DNA from: Gilvimarinus gilvus
Lineage (GTDB): Bacteria; Pseudomonadota; Gammaproteobacteria; Pseudomonadales; Cellvibrionaceae
DNA: 64,000 bases
Direction of reading: 5' to 3'
Assembly (NCBI RefSeq): GCF_030518155.1
Contig: NZ_JAULRU010000570.1
Location: 62,001 to 126,000 of the forward strand
This document shows positions 50,461 to 60,994 of this stretch, one piece after another. The translations under genes were made by a program, and so were the position numbers. A model generated the notes under the pieces. That model had not been told where the DNA came from and did not search any database. It worked only from the letters and a program-made list of their open reading frames with translations. Each line of letters starts with the position of its first letter. Position 1 is the stretch's first letter.

Positions 50461-52107
50461 ATGCCCAGCCGTACTGAATTGACTGCCTGGCAGGCCCTTC
50501 AAGCTCACGCCAGTGAGATGAGCAAACGTCACATGAGTGACCTGTTTGACGAAGACGATCTGCGATTTGCCAAATTTTCCCTCCAGTCCCCCAATATACT
50601 GCTCGATTACTCCAAAAACCTGATTACCGAAGAAACCCGCACCAAGCTGCTGGATCTGGCAGAAGCTTGTGAAGTGCAATCGTTCCGCGACAAGATGTTC
50701 GCCGGTGAAAAAATCAACCGCACCGAAGACCGCGCCGTATTGCACGTAGCCTTGCGTGATCAATCGGGTGAACCGTTAGAAATAGACGGTGAAGACGTTC
50801 GCTCGCAAGTGAAGCACGAGCTCGAGCGCATGCGTGCACTGGTCGCGCAAGTGCGCGGCGGCGACTGGCGCGGTTATACCGGCAAAGAAATGACGGATAT
50901 CGTCAGCATTGGCATTGGTGGTTCCAACCTGGGCCCATTGATGGTGACCGAGGCCTTGTCGGCCTACAATGACGGCACCCTTAACGTTCACTATGTTTCC
51001 AACGTTGATGGTTTCCAGATTGCCGATACCCTGCGCGATCTCGACCCTGAAACCACCTTGTTTGTTATCGCCTCCAAAACCTTCACCACCTTAGAGACCA
51101 TGACCAATGCCAGCTCGGCAGAAGCCTGGTTCCTCGATAAGGCCGAAGACAAAAGCTACATAAACCGTCACTTTATTGCCGTATCCTCTAATCGCCCTAA
51201 GGCAATGGAGTTCGGTGTTGCCGAAGAAAACATCTTCGACATGTGGGACTGGGTCGGCGGTCGCTTCTCGCTTTGGTCCGCTATTGGCTTGCCTATTGCG
51301 CTGAACCTTGGCTTTGAGGTTTTCGAGGAGCTGTTGGAAGGCGCCTTTGAGATGGATGAGCATTTCCGCAGCGCACCACTGGCCAAAAATGCGCCGGTTA
51401 TGCTGGCGCTGATGGGTGTGTGGAACAACAACTTCTTGGGTCGCAACGCACACGCGTTGCTGCCCTACGATCAGTGTCTGCACCGTCTGGCCGCTTACAT
51501 GCAGCAAGCCGAGATGGAAAGTAACGGCAAGAGCGTCAACTGGAGCGGTGAACGTATCGATTACTCCAGCGTACCGCTGATTTGGGGTGAGGTTGGCATA
51601 AACGGTCAACACGCCTTTTATCAGTGTTTGCATCAGGGCACTCAGATCGTACCGGCTGACTTTATCGGTTCGGTTGAACCAACTTTACCGATCAAAGGCC
51701 ATCACGACGCGCTTATGGCTAACTTCTTTGCTCAGTCTGAGGCCATGATGCGTGGCATCAGTGCCGATCAGGTGCGTGAGGAGCTTGGCGCCAAAGGTAT
51801 GTCGCCTGAGCGCATTGAAGAAATCGTCGAGCACAAGGTGCACGAGGGCAACCGCCCCACCAACACCATCTTGATGCAGAAGGTTACTCCGCGTTCACTG
51901 GGCTCTCTGATTGCATTATACGAGCACAAGATTTTTGTCCAGGGCATTATCTGGGAAGTGCACTCCTTCGATCAGTGGGGTGTTGAGCTCGGCAAGGTTC
52001 TGGCCAAAGGCATTCAGGATGAATTGGCACCAGAGGCGGCAATTGACGACAAGCATGATTCGTCGACTCGCAATCTGATAGAATATTACAAGGATGCGCG
52101 GCCATAA
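50461..52107 (+). CDS. pgi: Glucose-6-phosphate isomerase
   Basis: The 548-residue protein is of normal length with family signatures VSIGIGGSNLGPLM near 154, FVIASKTFTT near 205, WDWVGGRFSLWSAIGL near 265 and GQHAFYQCLHQGT near 384. It interconverts glucose-6-phosphate and fructose-6-phosphate. The ATG at 50461 is chosen over an upstream in-frame TTG-type start because family alignment begins there and a GGAG precedes it. It is the first gene of the central-carbon cluster and is followed by its own terminator. Confidence 0.97.
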   Translation: MPSRTELTAWQALQAHASEMSKRHMSDLFDEDDLRFAKFSLQSPNILLDYSKNLITEETRTKLLDLAEACEVQSFRDKMFAGEKINRTEDRAVLHVALRDQSGEPLEIDGEDVRSQVKHELERMRALVAQVRGGDWRGYTGKEMTDIVSIGIGGSNLGPLMVTEALSAYNDGTLNVHYVSNVDGFQIADTLRDLDPETTLFVIASKTFTTLETMTNASSAEAWFLDKAEDKSYINRHFIAVSSNRPKAMEFGVAEENIFDMWDWVGGRFSLWSAIGLPIALNLGFEVFEELLEGAFEMDEHFRSAPLAKNAPVMLALMGVWNNNFLGRNAHALLPYDQCLHRLAAYMQQAEMESNGKSVNWSGERIDYSSVPLIWGEVGINGQHAFYQCLHQGTQIVPADFIGSVEPTLPIKGHHDALMANFFAQSEAMMRGISADQVREELGAKGMSPERIEEIVEHKVHEGNRPTNTILMQKVTPRSLGSLIALYEHKIFVQGIIWEVHSFDQWGVELGKVLAKGIQDELAPEAAIDDKHDSSTRNLIEYYKDARP

Positions 52108-52157
52108 GGCTGCCGTCGCCCTTGTCCAGAGGGTAAAATATGGGGCCTAGCCTCGCC

Positions 52158-52194
52158 AGATGCCACAGTTCACAAGAGCTGGGGCGTCTTTTTG
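52158..52194 (+). terminator. Rho-independent terminator after pgi
   Basis: A 13-bp stem with one mismatch and two G-T pairs (AGATGCCACAGTT with AGCTGGGGCGTCT) is followed by a T-run. Confidence 0.7.
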
Positions 52195-52385
52195 TTGTTA
52201 TTAAAACATCGTTAAATCAATGAGAGCGCTCAAAGCGCCGGACCACAACAGAGCGCAAAGCCGGGTGGTCGCCACGTTACTCGTGGTAAGAGAGACACAC
52301 ACAACAAGCCATACTGAGCCTGCGGTGAGCGCGCCTCGCCTCGGGCTTGTGTATTTCTGAGCAAAAATGGATCAGTGGTAACGAA
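52195..52385 (+). promoter_or_regulatory. Upstream region of edd
   Basis: The 191-base region contains a TGTT-ATTAA-AACA inverted repeat near 52195, loosely like a HexR box, and no gene. No clear -35/-10 pair was found. Confidence 0.3.
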
Positions 52386-54200
52386 ATGACCGATAGCAAG
52401 ATCGCTGCAATTACCGACCGAATTATCGAAAAGAGCCGCGCCACGCGCGAGGCCTACTTAGACAAAATCGAGCGCGGGCGCTCTAACGGCCCGGCCCGCA
52501 AGCGCCTGTCCTGTGGCAATTTGGCGCACGGCTTTGCCGCTTGTGGTTCCTCCGATAAACAGGCGCTGGCCGAAGGAGATGCGCCCAATCTGGGTATTGT
52601 CTCTGCTTACAACGAGATGTTGTCAGCCCACGAACCCTATGTTTCCTACCCTGATTTGATCAAAAAAGCAGCTCACGAAGTGGGTATGACCGCTCAGTTC
52701 GCCGGCGGCGTGCCCGCGATGTGCGACGGGGTGACTCAGGGGCGCGAAGGCATGGATCTGTCGCTGTTCTCGCGCGATGTTATTGCCATGTCGACAGCCA
52801 TTGCGCTGTCCCACGATATGTTTGACGGCGCCTTGTGTCTGGGCATTTGCGACAAGATTGTCCCCGGCTTGACTATCGGTGCTCTGTCCTTTGGTCAGTT
52901 GCCCGTTATTTTTGTACCCGCAGGCCCAATGCCACCGGGTTTGCCGAACGCTGAGAAAGTTCGCGTCCGCCAGTTGTTTGCCGAAGGCAAAGTTGGCCGT
53001 AAAGAATTATTGGAAGCCGAAAGCGCCTCTTATCACAGCGCCGGCACCTGTACTTTCTACGGCACCGCCAACTCCAACCAAATGTTGATGGAGATTATGG
53101 GGTTGCACTTGCCGGGTAGCTCCTTCGTTAACCCGGGCACCGAGCTGCGCAATGTGCTGACTGATGCGGCGGTTAAACAGCTTGCGGCAATTACCACCCA
53201 CGGCAACTACACGCCTATGGCGGCCGTGGTTGATGAAAAATCTGTGGTCAACGGTATGGTCGGTTTGCTCGCCACCGGTGGCTCCACCAACCACGCCATT
53301 CACTTAATGGCCATGGCACGCGCCGCCGGTGTTATCGTCGACTGGCAAGATCTGTCTGATCTGTCCGATGCCGTACCTTTAATGTGTCGTATTTACCCCA
53401 ATGGTTTGGCCGACATCAACCGCTTTCAGGCAGTTGGTGGCATGGGCTACCTGATGCGCGAATTGCGTGATGCCGGAATCTTACACGACGATGTTAAAAC
53501 CGTGATGGGTGAGGGTGGTTTAGACCCTTACACCAAAGAGCCATTCCTTGACGATGGCAAACTGGTTTGGCAAGACGCACCGAAAGAAAGCCTTGATGAC
53601 GGCGTACTGCGCCCGGCAAAAAGCGCATTCAGTGCAACCGGCGGCATGAAGTTGCTGACCGGCAACCTCGGCCGTTGCGTGATTAAAGTATCTGCGGTTA
53701 AACCCGAGCACCGTACAGTAAAAGCGCCCGCTGTGGTTTTTCAGGATCAGGATGGCCTGCAAAAAGCGTTTAAAGCCGGTGAGCTGGATAAAGATTTTGT
53801 TGCCGTGGTTCGCTTTCAGGGGCCAAAAGCCTGTGGCATGCCAGAGCTGCACAAACTGACCCCGCCTCTGGGTGTGTTGCAAGACCGCGGCTACAAAGTC
53901 GCGCTGGTTACCGATGGCCGTATGTCGGGTGCGTCGGGCAAAATTCCGGCGGCTATTCACCTCACACCAGAAGCGTTAGACAAAGGGCCTATTGGTCTGG
54001 TTCGCGATGGCGACATTGTTGAAGTCGATGCCGAAACCGGTGTATTGCAACTGCATGTGAGCGACGAAGAACTGAAAACCCGTGAGCACTCCGAGTTTGA
54101 TTTGTCGGATAGCCACGAGGTTATGGGCCGCGAGCTGTTTGCTCCGCTGCGTCAAACAGTGGGTTCCGCCGAAGAAGGCGCAACGGTTTTTCGCTGGTAA
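52386..54200 (+). CDS. edd: 6-phosphogluconate dehydratase
   Basis: The 604-residue member of the IlvD/Edd family has Fe-S-cluster cysteine regions visible in [24 protein letters not shown] and [15 protein letters not shown], and ends with [30 protein letters not shown]. It converts 6-phosphogluconate to KDPG, the first dedicated step of the Entner-Doudoroff pathway. The ATG at 52386 matches the family start. zwf follows after 40 bases. Confidence 0.97.
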   Translation: MTDSKIAAITDRIIEKSRATREAYLDKIERGRSNGPARKRLSCGNLAHGFAACGSSDKQALAEGDAPNLGIVSAYNEMLSAHEPYVSYPDLIKKAAHEVGMTAQFAGGVPAMCDGVTQGREGMDLSLFSRDVIAMSTAIALSHDMFDGALCLGICDKIVPGLTIGALSFGQLPVIFVPAGPMPPGLPNAEKVRVRQLFAEGKVGRKELLEAESASYHSAGTCTFYGTANSNQMLMEIMGLHLPGSSFVNPGTELRNVLTDAAVKQLAAITTHGNYTPMAAVVDEKSVVNGMVGLLATGGSTNHAIHLMAMARAAGVIVDWQDLSDLSDAVPLMCRIYPNGLADINRFQAVGGMGYLMRELRDAGILHDDVKTVMGEGGLDPYTKEPFLDDGKLVWQDAPKESLDDGVLRPAKSAFSATGGMKLLTGNLGRCVIKVSAVKPEHRTVKAPAVVFQDQDGLQKAFKAGELDKDFVAVVRFQGPKACGMPELHKLTPPLGVLQDRGYKVALVTDGRMSGASGKIPAAIHLTPEALDKGPIGLVRDGDIVEVDAETGVLQLHVSDEELKTREHSEFDLSDSHEVMGRELFAPLRQTVGSAEEGATVFRW

Positions 54201-54240
54201 GCCGTACCAATACCAAATTTAGAACGAGTGGGAACTATTA

Positions 54241-55713
54241 ATGCAAAAGCCATTTGATTTTGTCATCTTTGGGGGCGCTGGCGACCTTGCTTTGCGCAAG
54301 CTTATTCCGGCGTGGTATCGCGCCTATCGCGAAGGCCAGATGCCAAAAGGGTCACGAATTTTCGGCACCTCCCGTAAGCAGGAACAAGTTGACGGCTATC
54401 GCGACATGGTACGCGAAGCGGCGTTTAGCTTTCTGCGTGCCGATGAAATTGACAATGAAACCTGGGAAGAGTTCGAGCAGTGTGTGTTTGGTGTTTACAT
54501 CAATATCACGGAAAATGATGAGCACTGGAGTAACCTTGCGAAAACTCTCGATGAAGGCAACGAAGAGCGTATTTTCTATATGGCGACGCCGCCGGCGGTG
54601 TTCTCGGCTTGCTGTAAGAATATTAACGACTCGGGCATGATCAGCGAAAATGCCCGCGTGGTGGTGGAAAAACCTCTGGGTTACGACGCCAAATCGGCCG
54701 AGGCGATTAACTCTGAAATCGCTCAGTACTTCGATGAAAACGCGATTTTCCGCATTGACCACTATCTTGGTAAAGAAACCGTACAGAACCTGATGGCGCT
54801 GCGCTTTACCAATTGTATGTTTGAACACCTGTGGGACTCTAAATCAATCGATCACGTAGAGATTAGCATCTCCGAAACTGTTGGCCTTGAAGGTCGCGCC
54901 AGTTTCTATGACGATGCCGGCGCACTGCGCGATATGGTGCAGAACCACCTGATGCAATTGCTGTGTCTGGTTGCCATGGAGCCACCCAGCAAGCTCAACG
55001 CCGACAGCATCCGCGCTGAAAAGCTCAAAGTGTTGGATGCATTGCGCCCCATTGTTGGCGATGATGTCGCCATCAATACTGTACGCGGTCAATACGCGGC
55101 CGGTGTTTCCGGCGGCAAAGAGGTCGCAGGTTATTTGGAAGAGCTGGGCAAAGACAGCAATACCGAAACGTTTGTGGCTATTCGTGCTCACATTGATAAC
55201 TGGCGCTGGTCGAATGTGCCGTTTTATCTGCGTACCGGTAAGCGCTTAAAGCAACGCTGTGCCGAAATTATTGTTCAGTACAAAACCCCAACGCATCACA
55301 TTTACCCGGATTCTGCCGGCAAAATGATCCCCAACCGTTTGGTGATTCAGCTGCAGCCGGATGAACGCGTACAAATGATTGTGACCTCCAATAATTTGGA
55401 GAAGCACGAGACCGAGTTGGTGCCTAGTGTACTCAATTTGAACCTAACCGATCACTACGAAAAATTCTATTCCGACGCCTACAAGCGTTTGATGCTGGAT
55501 GCCGCTGCCAACAATCCGGCACTGTTTATTCACCGCAACGAAGTGGATGCCGCCTGGAAGTGGATCGATCCGATTATCGAAGCTTGGCAGCGCCCTGAAA
55601 ACAAACCACACCCGTACCCATCAGGCAGCTGGGGTCCACAGGCCTCGGAAGACTTGTTGAAAGAGGGCGGTTGTTCCTGGTTTAACGTTGGCGAAAACAT
55701 TAAAGGGGTATAG
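54241..55713 (+). CDS. zwf: Glucose-6-phosphate 1-dehydrogenase
   Basis: The 490-residue enzyme has the nucleotide-binding start FVIFGGAGDLALRKL, EKPLGYD near 148 and the substrate motif RIDHYLGKETVQNL near 173. It oxidises glucose-6-phosphate to 6-phosphogluconolactone. The N-terminal dinucleotide motif is GAGDLA rather than the usual GASGDLA. It ends four bases before pgl. Confidence 0.97.
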   Translation: MQKPFDFVIFGGAGDLALRKLIPAWYRAYREGQMPKGSRIFGTSRKQEQVDGYRDMVREAAFSFLRADEIDNETWEEFEQCVFGVYINITENDEHWSNLAKTLDEGNEERIFYMATPPAVFSACCKNINDSGMISENARVVVEKPLGYDAKSAEAINSEIAQYFDENAIFRIDHYLGKETVQNLMALRFTNCMFEHLWDSKSIDHVEISISETVGLEGRASFYDDAGALRDMVQNHLMQLLCLVAMEPPSKLNADSIRAEKLKVLDALRPIVGDDVAINTVRGQYAAGVSGGKEVAGYLEELGKDSNTETFVAIRAHIDNWRWSNVPFYLRTGKRLKQRCAEIIVQYKTPTHHIYPDSAGKMIPNRLVIQLQPDERVQMIVTSNNLEKHETELVPSVLNLNLTDHYEKFYSDAYKRLMLDAAANNPALFIHRNEVDAAWKWIDPIIEAWQRPENKPHPYPSGSWGPQASEDLLKEGGCSWFNVGENIKGV

Positions 55714-55717
55714 GCGC

Positions 55718-56425
55718 ATGGCGGTAATAGAACGCTTTTTTGATTCTCGCGAAGCAATGATCGATGCGGTGTTTGAACATTCCATCGGTGCATTGCAAGC
55801 GGCCATAGGCGAGCGAGCGGCGGCCAGCTTTATGGTGTCGGGCGGCAGTTCGCCGGCACCAATCTATAAGCGTCTGTCTGAGGCGGATCTTGACTGGAAA
55901 AAAATTCAAGTCGCCTTGGTCGATGAACGCTGGGTCGATATCGACCACGACAAAAGCAACGAAGCTTTTATTGTTAATACCCTAATGCAAAACAACGCGA
56001 CTAAGGCGACCTTGGTGGGCATGAAGAATTCTGCGGTCACCGCGGCGGATGGTATAGCAAAATGCGAGTCGGCTTATCAAAAATTGCCGTCGCCGTTCGA
56101 TGTAACCGTACTCGGCATGGGCCCCGACGGTCACACCGCATCGCTGTTTCCTCACGCTAAAGGTTTAACCGAGTCGCTGGAAACCAACAATCTGTGCAGC
56201 GCCATTACCGCCATTAAAAGTGAAGTCACCGGCGATTGCACCGAACGTATGACGCTGTCACTTAAAGGCATTGTGAATTCACGCCACGTTTTGTTGCTGA
56301 TTTCCGGTGACGAAAAATTGGCGACTTATCGCGAAGCATTGGCAGGTGACGATGTGGCAGCAATGCCCGTGCGTGCCGTACTTCAGCAGGACCAAGTGCC
56401 TGTAACTGTTTACTGGGCTCCATAA
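55718..56425 (+). CDS. pgl: 6-phosphogluconolactonase
   Basis: The 235-residue DevB-type lactonase has VSGGSSPAPIYKRLSE near the start, VDERWVDIDHDKSN in the middle and LGMGPDGHTASLFPH as the active-site motif. It hydrolyses 6-phosphogluconolactone. The ATG at 55718 lies four bases after the zwf stop with AAGGGG upstream; an earlier in-frame TTG inside zwf is rejected. Confidence 0.95.
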   Translation: MAVIERFFDSREAMIDAVFEHSIGALQAAIGERAAASFMVSGGSSPAPIYKRLSEADLDWKKIQVALVDERWVDIDHDKSNEAFIVNTLMQNNATKATLVGMKNSAVTAADGIAKCESAYQKLPSPFDVTVLGMGPDGHTASLFPHAKGLTESLETNNLCSAITAIKSEVTGDCTERMTLSLKGIVNSRHVLLLISGDEKLATYREALAGDDVAAMPVRAVLQQDQVPVTVYWAP

Positions 56426-56458
56426 GAGCCAATTTGACGAAACTGTGAGGACATACAA

Positions 56459-57091
56459 GTGAGCCTGACCATTGACGAAATTTTGAAAGTGGCGCCGGTT
56501 GTACCGGTAATGGTAATTGAGAATTTGGAAGACGCCGTGCCACTGGCCCAGGCGCTGTACAACGGCGGCCTGAAGGTGTTGGAAATTACGCTGCGCACCC
56601 CCGTAGCATTGGATGCAATCAAAGCAATGGTCAGCGAGTTGCCAGAAGATGCCGTCATCGGTTCTGGCACCGTGGTTACTCCCGCCGATTTGCAAGCATC
56701 GGTCGATGCGGGCGCTAAGTTTATGGTGAGTCCCGGTACTACGCCGGCGCTGATTGAAGCGGCAAAAAATTGCCCGGTTCCTTTGTTGCCCGGTATCGCC
56801 ACGCCTTCAGAGGCGATGAACCTGTACACCCAAGGCTTTAAGCACCTTAAGTTCTTCCCGGCGGAAGCGGCCGGCGGTGTTGCCATGGTGAAATCTATTG
56901 GTGGCCCTCTGCCACAGATTACGTTCTGCCCAACGGGCGGTATTAATTTAGAAAAAGCGCCGACTTACCTGGCACTGCCCAACGTTGCGTGTGTTGGTGG
57001 TACCTGGATGGCGCCTAAGAATCTCATCACTGAAAAGAAATGGGACGAAATTGAGACTCTTGCTCGTCAGGCCGCTAGCCTCGAGCGTTAA
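56459..57091 (+). CDS. eda: KDPG aldolase (2-keto-3-deoxy-6-phosphogluconate aldolase)
   Basis: The 210-residue class I aldolase has VMVIENLEDAVPLAQAL, LEITLRTP (catalytic Glu), PLLPGIATPSEAM and HLKFFPAEAAGG with the Schiff-base Lys, typical of Eda. It splits KDPG into pyruvate and glyceraldehyde-3-phosphate. It therefore serves both glucose breakdown and the galacturonate branch ending in KDG-phosphate. The start is a GTG preceded by TGAGGA. Confidence 0.97.
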   Translation: MSLTIDEILKVAPVVPVMVIENLEDAVPLAQALYNGGLKVLEITLRTPVALDAIKAMVSELPEDAVIGSGTVVTPADLQASVDAGAKFMVSPGTTPALIEAAKNCPVPLLPGIATPSEAMNLYTQGFKHLKFFPAEAAGGVAMVKSIGGPLPQITFCPTGGINLEKAPTYLALPNVACVGGTWMAPKNLITEKKWDEIETLARQAASLER

Positions 57092-57115
57092 TTGAACCGA
57101 GATTGAGCTTTTATC

Positions 57116-57131
57116 TTGCCCGCGCGGGCAA
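57116..57131. other. Perfect GC-rich palindrome between eda and gap
   Basis: TTGCCCGCGCGGGCAA is a 16-bp perfect dyad without a T-run on the coding strand. It could be an mRNA processing or stabilising element raising gap-pyk expression relative to upstream genes. Confidence 0.5.
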
Positions 57132-57156
57132 AGAAAAATAGACAGGAGAGAAACAC

Positions 57157-58167
57157 ATGACGATTAAAGTAGCTATTAATGGTTACGGACGCATCGGCCG
57201 CAATGTACTGCGCGCCTTGTACGAATCAGATTACCGCGATCGCATTCAGATCGTAGCTGTAAACGACTTGGGTGATGCCGGTTTGAACGCGCACCTGACC
57301 AAGTACGATTCCGTACATGGCCGTTTCCCCGGTGAAGTATCTGTTGATGGCGACAAAATGATTGTCAACGGCGACGAAATTCAAATCACCGCTGAGCGCA
57401 ACCCCGCAGACCTGCCTTGGGGCAAATTGGGTGTTGACGTGGTTTACGAATGTACCGGCATTTTCACCAGCCGCGACAAAGCCAAATTGCACCTCGATGC
57501 CGGCGCCAAGAAAGTGATCATTTCCGCTCCTGGTACCGACGTTGATGCAACCGTTGTCTACGGTGTTAACAACAATGTACTGAAAGCGTCTGACGAAATT
57601 ATTTCTAACGCCTCTTGTACCACTAACTGTTTGGCGCCAGTGGCCAAAGTACTGAATGACAAGTTCGGTATTGAGCAAGGCTCTATGACCACTATCCACG
57701 CTTACACCAATGATCAGAACCTGAGTGATGTTTTCCACAAAGACATCTACCGCGCCCGCAGTGCCACTCAGTCTATGATTCCTACCTCTACCGGTGCCGC
57801 TCGCGCTGTAGGTTTAGTGCTGCCTGAGTTGCAAGGCAAGCTGGATGGCATGTCGGTACGTGTACCCACCATTAACGTTTCTCTGGTTGATTTGAACGTT
57901 CTGGTTAAGCAAGACGTTACCGTTGACGACATCAACGCGGCCATGAAAGAAGCGGCCGAAAAAGAAATGCCTGGCGTTTTGGTTTACAACGATGAGCCTC
58001 TGGTTTCCATCGACTTTAATCACCACCCAGCATCTTCGAACTTTGACTCTAAGCAAACCAAAGTGATGGGTTCGCGCTGGGTTAAAATCATGTCTTGGTA
58101 TGATAACGAGTGGGGCTTCTCCAATCGCATGCTGGACAACACCATCGCACTGATGAACGCTAAGTAA
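57157..58167 (+). CDS. gap: Glyceraldehyde-3-phosphate dehydrogenase, type I
   Basis: The 336-residue enzyme has [15 protein letters not shown] at the NAD site and the catalytic Cys154 in [17 protein letters not shown] after the first fold fits NAD specificity. It oxidises glyceraldehyde-3-phosphate in glycolysis. CAGGAGAG precedes the ATG. It is 11 bases upstream of pyk. Confidence 0.97.
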   Translation: MTIKVAINGYGRIGRNVLRALYESDYRDRIQIVAVNDLGDAGLNAHLTKYDSVHGRFPGEVSVDGDKMIVNGDEIQITAERNPADLPWGKLGVDVVYECTGIFTSRDKAKLHLDAGAKKVIISAPGTDVDATVVYGVNNNVLKASDEIISNASCTTNCLAPVAKVLNDKFGIEQGSMTTIHAYTNDQNLSDVFHKDIYRARSATQSMIPTSTGAARAVGLVLPELQGKLDGMSVRVPTINVSLVDLNVLVKQDVTVDDINAAMKEAAEKEMPGVLVYNDEPLVSIDFNHHPASSNFDSKQTKVMGSRWVKIMSWYDNEWGFSNRMLDNTIALMNAK

Positions 58168-58178
58168 GAGAGAAAGTC

Positions 58179-59624
58179 ATGTTACGCCGCACTAAAATCG
58201 TCAGTACCCTAGGCCCTGCTTCTGAGTCAGAAGAAGTTCTTGAGAAACTCATCCTCGCCGGCGTCAACGTCGTGCGTTTGAACTTTTCTCACGGTTCTCC
58301 TGAAGACCACAAAAATCGCGCTGAGACGGTTCGCCGTCTCGCCGCCAAGCACAACCTTTATGTGGCTGTGTTGGGCGATTTGCAAGGTCCCAAAATCCGT
58401 ATCTCTCGCTTTGCCGACGGCCCCATTAAATTGGCCATCGGCGATAAATTTATTCTGGATGCTTCGTTAGAGCGTGATGCCGGCAACCAGGAGCGTGTTG
58501 GTATCGACTACAAAGAGCTGCCAGGTGACTGTAAGCCAGGCGACAAGCTGTTGCTGGATGACGGTCGTGTTGTACTCGACGTCGATAAAATCGAAGGCAC
58601 CGAAGTTCACTGTACCACCAGCGTTGCCGGACCTTTGTCGAACAACAAAGGTATTAACCGTCAAGGCGGTGGCCTGTCTGCACCGGCACTGACCGAGAAA
58701 GATTTGGCCGATATTAAAACCGCGGCTGAAATCGACGTGGATTATCTGGCTGTGTCGTTCCCGCGTAGCGCCGAAGACATGGACCAAGCGCGCCGATTGC
58801 TGAACGAAGCGGGCGGCAAAGCGGGTCTGGTGTCTAAAATCGAACGCGCTGAAGCAGTGGCCGACGACGAGACTTTGGTATCGATTATCAAAGCCAGTGA
58901 TGCCGTAATGGTCGCGCGTGGTGACCTGGGTGTGGAAATCGGCGATGAAGAACTGATTGGTGTGCAAAAGCGCATTATCAACCACTCGCGCGCGCAAAAC
59001 CGCACCGTTATCACCGCAACGCAAATGATGGAGTCGATGATCAATTCACCACTGCCAACCCGCGCCGAAGTATTCGACGTGGCAAACGCCGTGCTGGATG
59101 GCACCGATGCCGTGATGTTGTCAGCGGAAACCGCCGCCGGTAACTTCCCGGTTGAAACCGTAGAAGCCATGGCTCGCGTTATTGTCGGTGCCGAAAAGCA
59201 CCCGCAGTTGAGCTACACCAACTACCGTTTCGATCAAGACTTTGGCTCTATCGATCAGTCTATTGCGTTGGCCACTATGTACACTGCCAACCACCTGTCG
59301 GGTGTTAAAGCTATTATCGCTTTGACCGAGTCTGGCACCACGCCACGATTGATGTCGCGGGTTGGCTCAGCGCTGCCAATTTTCGCGTTCTCACGTCACA
59401 TCGACACGCAGCGTCGCGTTGCCCTGTACCGCGGTGTGCAACCTGTGCCTTTCGATACCGAAGCTGTACCGAGTAAGGAAGACTACACTCGTGCGATTGA
59501 AGTGCTTAAGCAAGACGGTGTGTTGGTCGATGGCGACCTGGTTATTCTGACCGCTGGTGACAGCACTCAGCTTGGTGGCACCAACACCATGAAAGTGTTG
59601 CGCGTCGGTGATAAGATCGGCTAA
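58179..59624 (+). CDS. pyk: Pyruvate kinase
   Basis: The 481-residue enzyme begins [15 protein letters not shown] and contains [11 protein letters not shown] and [19 protein letters not shown], the catalytic-region signatures. It makes ATP and pyruvate from phosphoenolpyruvate. It is the last gene before a strong terminator. Confidence 0.97.
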   Translation: MLRRTKIVSTLGPASESEEVLEKLILAGVNVVRLNFSHGSPEDHKNRAETVRRLAAKHNLYVAVLGDLQGPKIRISRFADGPIKLAIGDKFILDASLERDAGNQERVGIDYKELPGDCKPGDKLLLDDGRVVLDVDKIEGTEVHCTTSVAGPLSNNKGINRQGGGLSAPALTEKDLADIKTAAEIDVDYLAVSFPRSAEDMDQARRLLNEAGGKAGLVSKIERAEAVADDETLVSIIKASDAVMVARGDLGVEIGDEELIGVQKRIINHSRAQNRTVITATQMMESMINSPLPTRAEVFDVANAVLDGTDAVMLSAETAAGNFPVETVEAMARVIVGAEKHPQLSYTNYRFDQDFGSIDQSIALATMYTANHLSGVKAIIALTESGTTPRLMSRVGSALPIFAFSRHIDTQRRVALYRGVQPVPFDTEAVPSKEDYTRAIEVLKQDGVLVDGDLVILTAGDSTQLGGTNTMKVLRVGDKIG

Positions 59625-59646
59625 TGCCGCCAGATCGTGCACGACC

Positions 59647-59674
59647 AAAACGGCAGCTTCGGCTGCCGTTTTTT
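59647..59674 (+). terminator. Strong terminator after pyk
   Basis: AAAACGGCAGC / GCTGCCGTTTT stem closed by a stable TTCG tetraloop and followed by Ts. Confidence 0.93.
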
Positions 59675-59717
59675 GTGGCTGATTGTTCATCATTACCGCT
59701 GTACTAAGGAAACCACC

Positions 59718-60551
59718 ATGACCGCCATGCGTTTACTCATTGCCACCTGCCTTGTCGTTAGCGCAAGTGTCAGTAATGCGTCAGAGGACCTACTGTTAGC
59801 ACTCAAGGGTGAGTGGATTCAAGGCGGCATATTGCGCGGGCAGGTGGTACCCGGCAGTGAGGTGCGTGTCAACGATGAGGCGATCGATGTGGGCCCGCAG
59901 GGCGAAATCGTCCTGGGCTTGGGGCGCGATGAACCCGAAACCGTGTTGCTGAATGTGCGCAAGGGCGAGCAGAGCTGGAGTAAGCGCTACCCGGTGGCGC
60001 GCAAAGACTACAAAATTCAGCGCGTGGAGGGCGTGCCGCAACAAACCGTAACCCCGTCTGCGGCGCAGCGCGAGCGCTCGCGCAAAGAGGCCGAGAAAGT
60101 CTGGCTGGCGCGCCAAACCCAGCGCGCAACCACCGATTACATGCAAGAGTTTCAGTGGCCGGTGCTCGGTCCTATTAGCGGTGTCTATGGCTCGCAGCGC
60201 TTTTACAATGGCGAGCCGCGCCGTCCGCATTACGGCGTGGATGTCGCCAGGCCCACCGGTACCAAAGTGGTGGCGCCGGCGGCAGGCTTGGTGACTTTGG
60301 CCGAGCCAGACTTGTTCTATTCCGGTGGCACGCTGATTATTGACCATGGCCACCGTTTAACCTCAACGTTTTTGCACTTATCGAAACTGCATGTCGCGGT
60401 AGGGCAGGCCGTAGAGCAGGGCGATTTGATCGGTGAGGTGGGTGCCAGCGGCCGCGCCACAGGCCCACACCTCGACTGGCGCATGAACTGGCGTGATCGC
60501 CGGGTCGACCCCACCACCTTGGTCGGCCCTATGCCCGAGTGGCAGGAGTAA
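59718..60551 (+). CDS. Periplasmic M23-family (LytM-like) protein
   Basis: The 277-residue protein has a signal peptide (LLIATCLVVSASVSNA), an N-terminal beta domain, a basic coiled-coil-like segment (AAQRERSRKEAEKVWLARQ) and an M23 domain with GVYGSQRF, HYGVDVARPTG and GPHLDWRMNW. In active M23 enzymes the last motif is HxH; here the second His is Asp, so one zinc ligand is changed. It may be a low-activity enzyme or an amidase activator. The ATG at 59718 has AAGGAAA upstream. Confidence 0.87.
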   Translation: MTAMRLLIATCLVVSASVSNASEDLLLALKGEWIQGGILRGQVVPGSEVRVNDEAIDVGPQGEIVLGLGRDEPETVLLNVRKGEQSWSKRYPVARKDYKIQRVEGVPQQTVTPSAAQRERSRKEAEKVWLARQTQRATTDYMQEFQWPVLGPISGVYGSQRFYNGEPRRPHYGVDVARPTGTKVVAPAAGLVTLAEPDLFYSGGTLIIDHGHRLTSTFLHLSKLHVAVGQAVEQGDLIGEVGASGRATGPHLDWRMNWRDRRVDPTTLVGPMPEWQE

Positions 60552-60718
60552 CGCGCCGTCCCAATGTGGACAAAAACTAGCCACTGGCTGAGTAGACACT
60601 GGTCCTCACTTTTGCGCGCTTTTATCACGCCTCAGGTATAGCCTCTGGCAATCGTTCAATTAGCGACAACGAGCCGCAAACCCGCAAGACACAAAGGCTC
60701 TGGCGGTGTAAACTAGCT

Positions 60719-60733
60719 GGCCATTTAATGGCC
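60719..60733. promoter_or_regulatory. Perfect palindrome upstream of the Trm112-like gene
   Basis: GGCCATT-T-AATGGCC is a 15-base perfect dyad in the 216-base gap after the M23 gene. It could be a protein-binding site; no partner is known. Confidence 0.35.
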
Positions 60734-60767
60734 GGGCTATTAACAACCTTTAATTTAAGGACACGGC

Positions 60768-60965
60768 ATGCTCGATAAAAAATTGCTCAGTATTCTCGTC
60801 TGCCCCGTCAGTAAGGGCGAGTTGGAATACCTACCGGAACAGTCCGAACTCGTCTGCTGGGAAAGTGGCTTAGCCTACCCGGTGCGCGATGGCATTCCTG
60901 TGATGCTGGAAACCGAGGCGCGCACACTGACCGACGAAGAAAAACAAGCACACAAGCACCGCTAA
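60768..60965 (+). CDS. Trm112-like small protein (UPF0434/YcaR family)
   Basis: The 65-residue protein has the family start [21 protein letters not shown] and [19 protein letters not shown]. The eukaryotic relative Trm112 activates methyltransferases; the bacterial role is not well defined. Of the four zinc-type cysteines seen in some relatives only two are present. It is 29 bases before alaS. Confidence 0.93.
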   Translation: MLDKKLLSILVCPVSKGELEYLPEQSELVCWESGLAYPVRDGIPVMLETEARTLTDEEKQAHKHR

Positions 60966-60994
60966 CACCGATTGATTAGACCTACGGAAACATT

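Noticed and set aside
52195-52215. HexR operator before edd
   Set aside because: Only a TGTT/AACA dyad with a five-base spacer is present; the core does not match the usual TGTAAT/ATTACA arms well enough to call.
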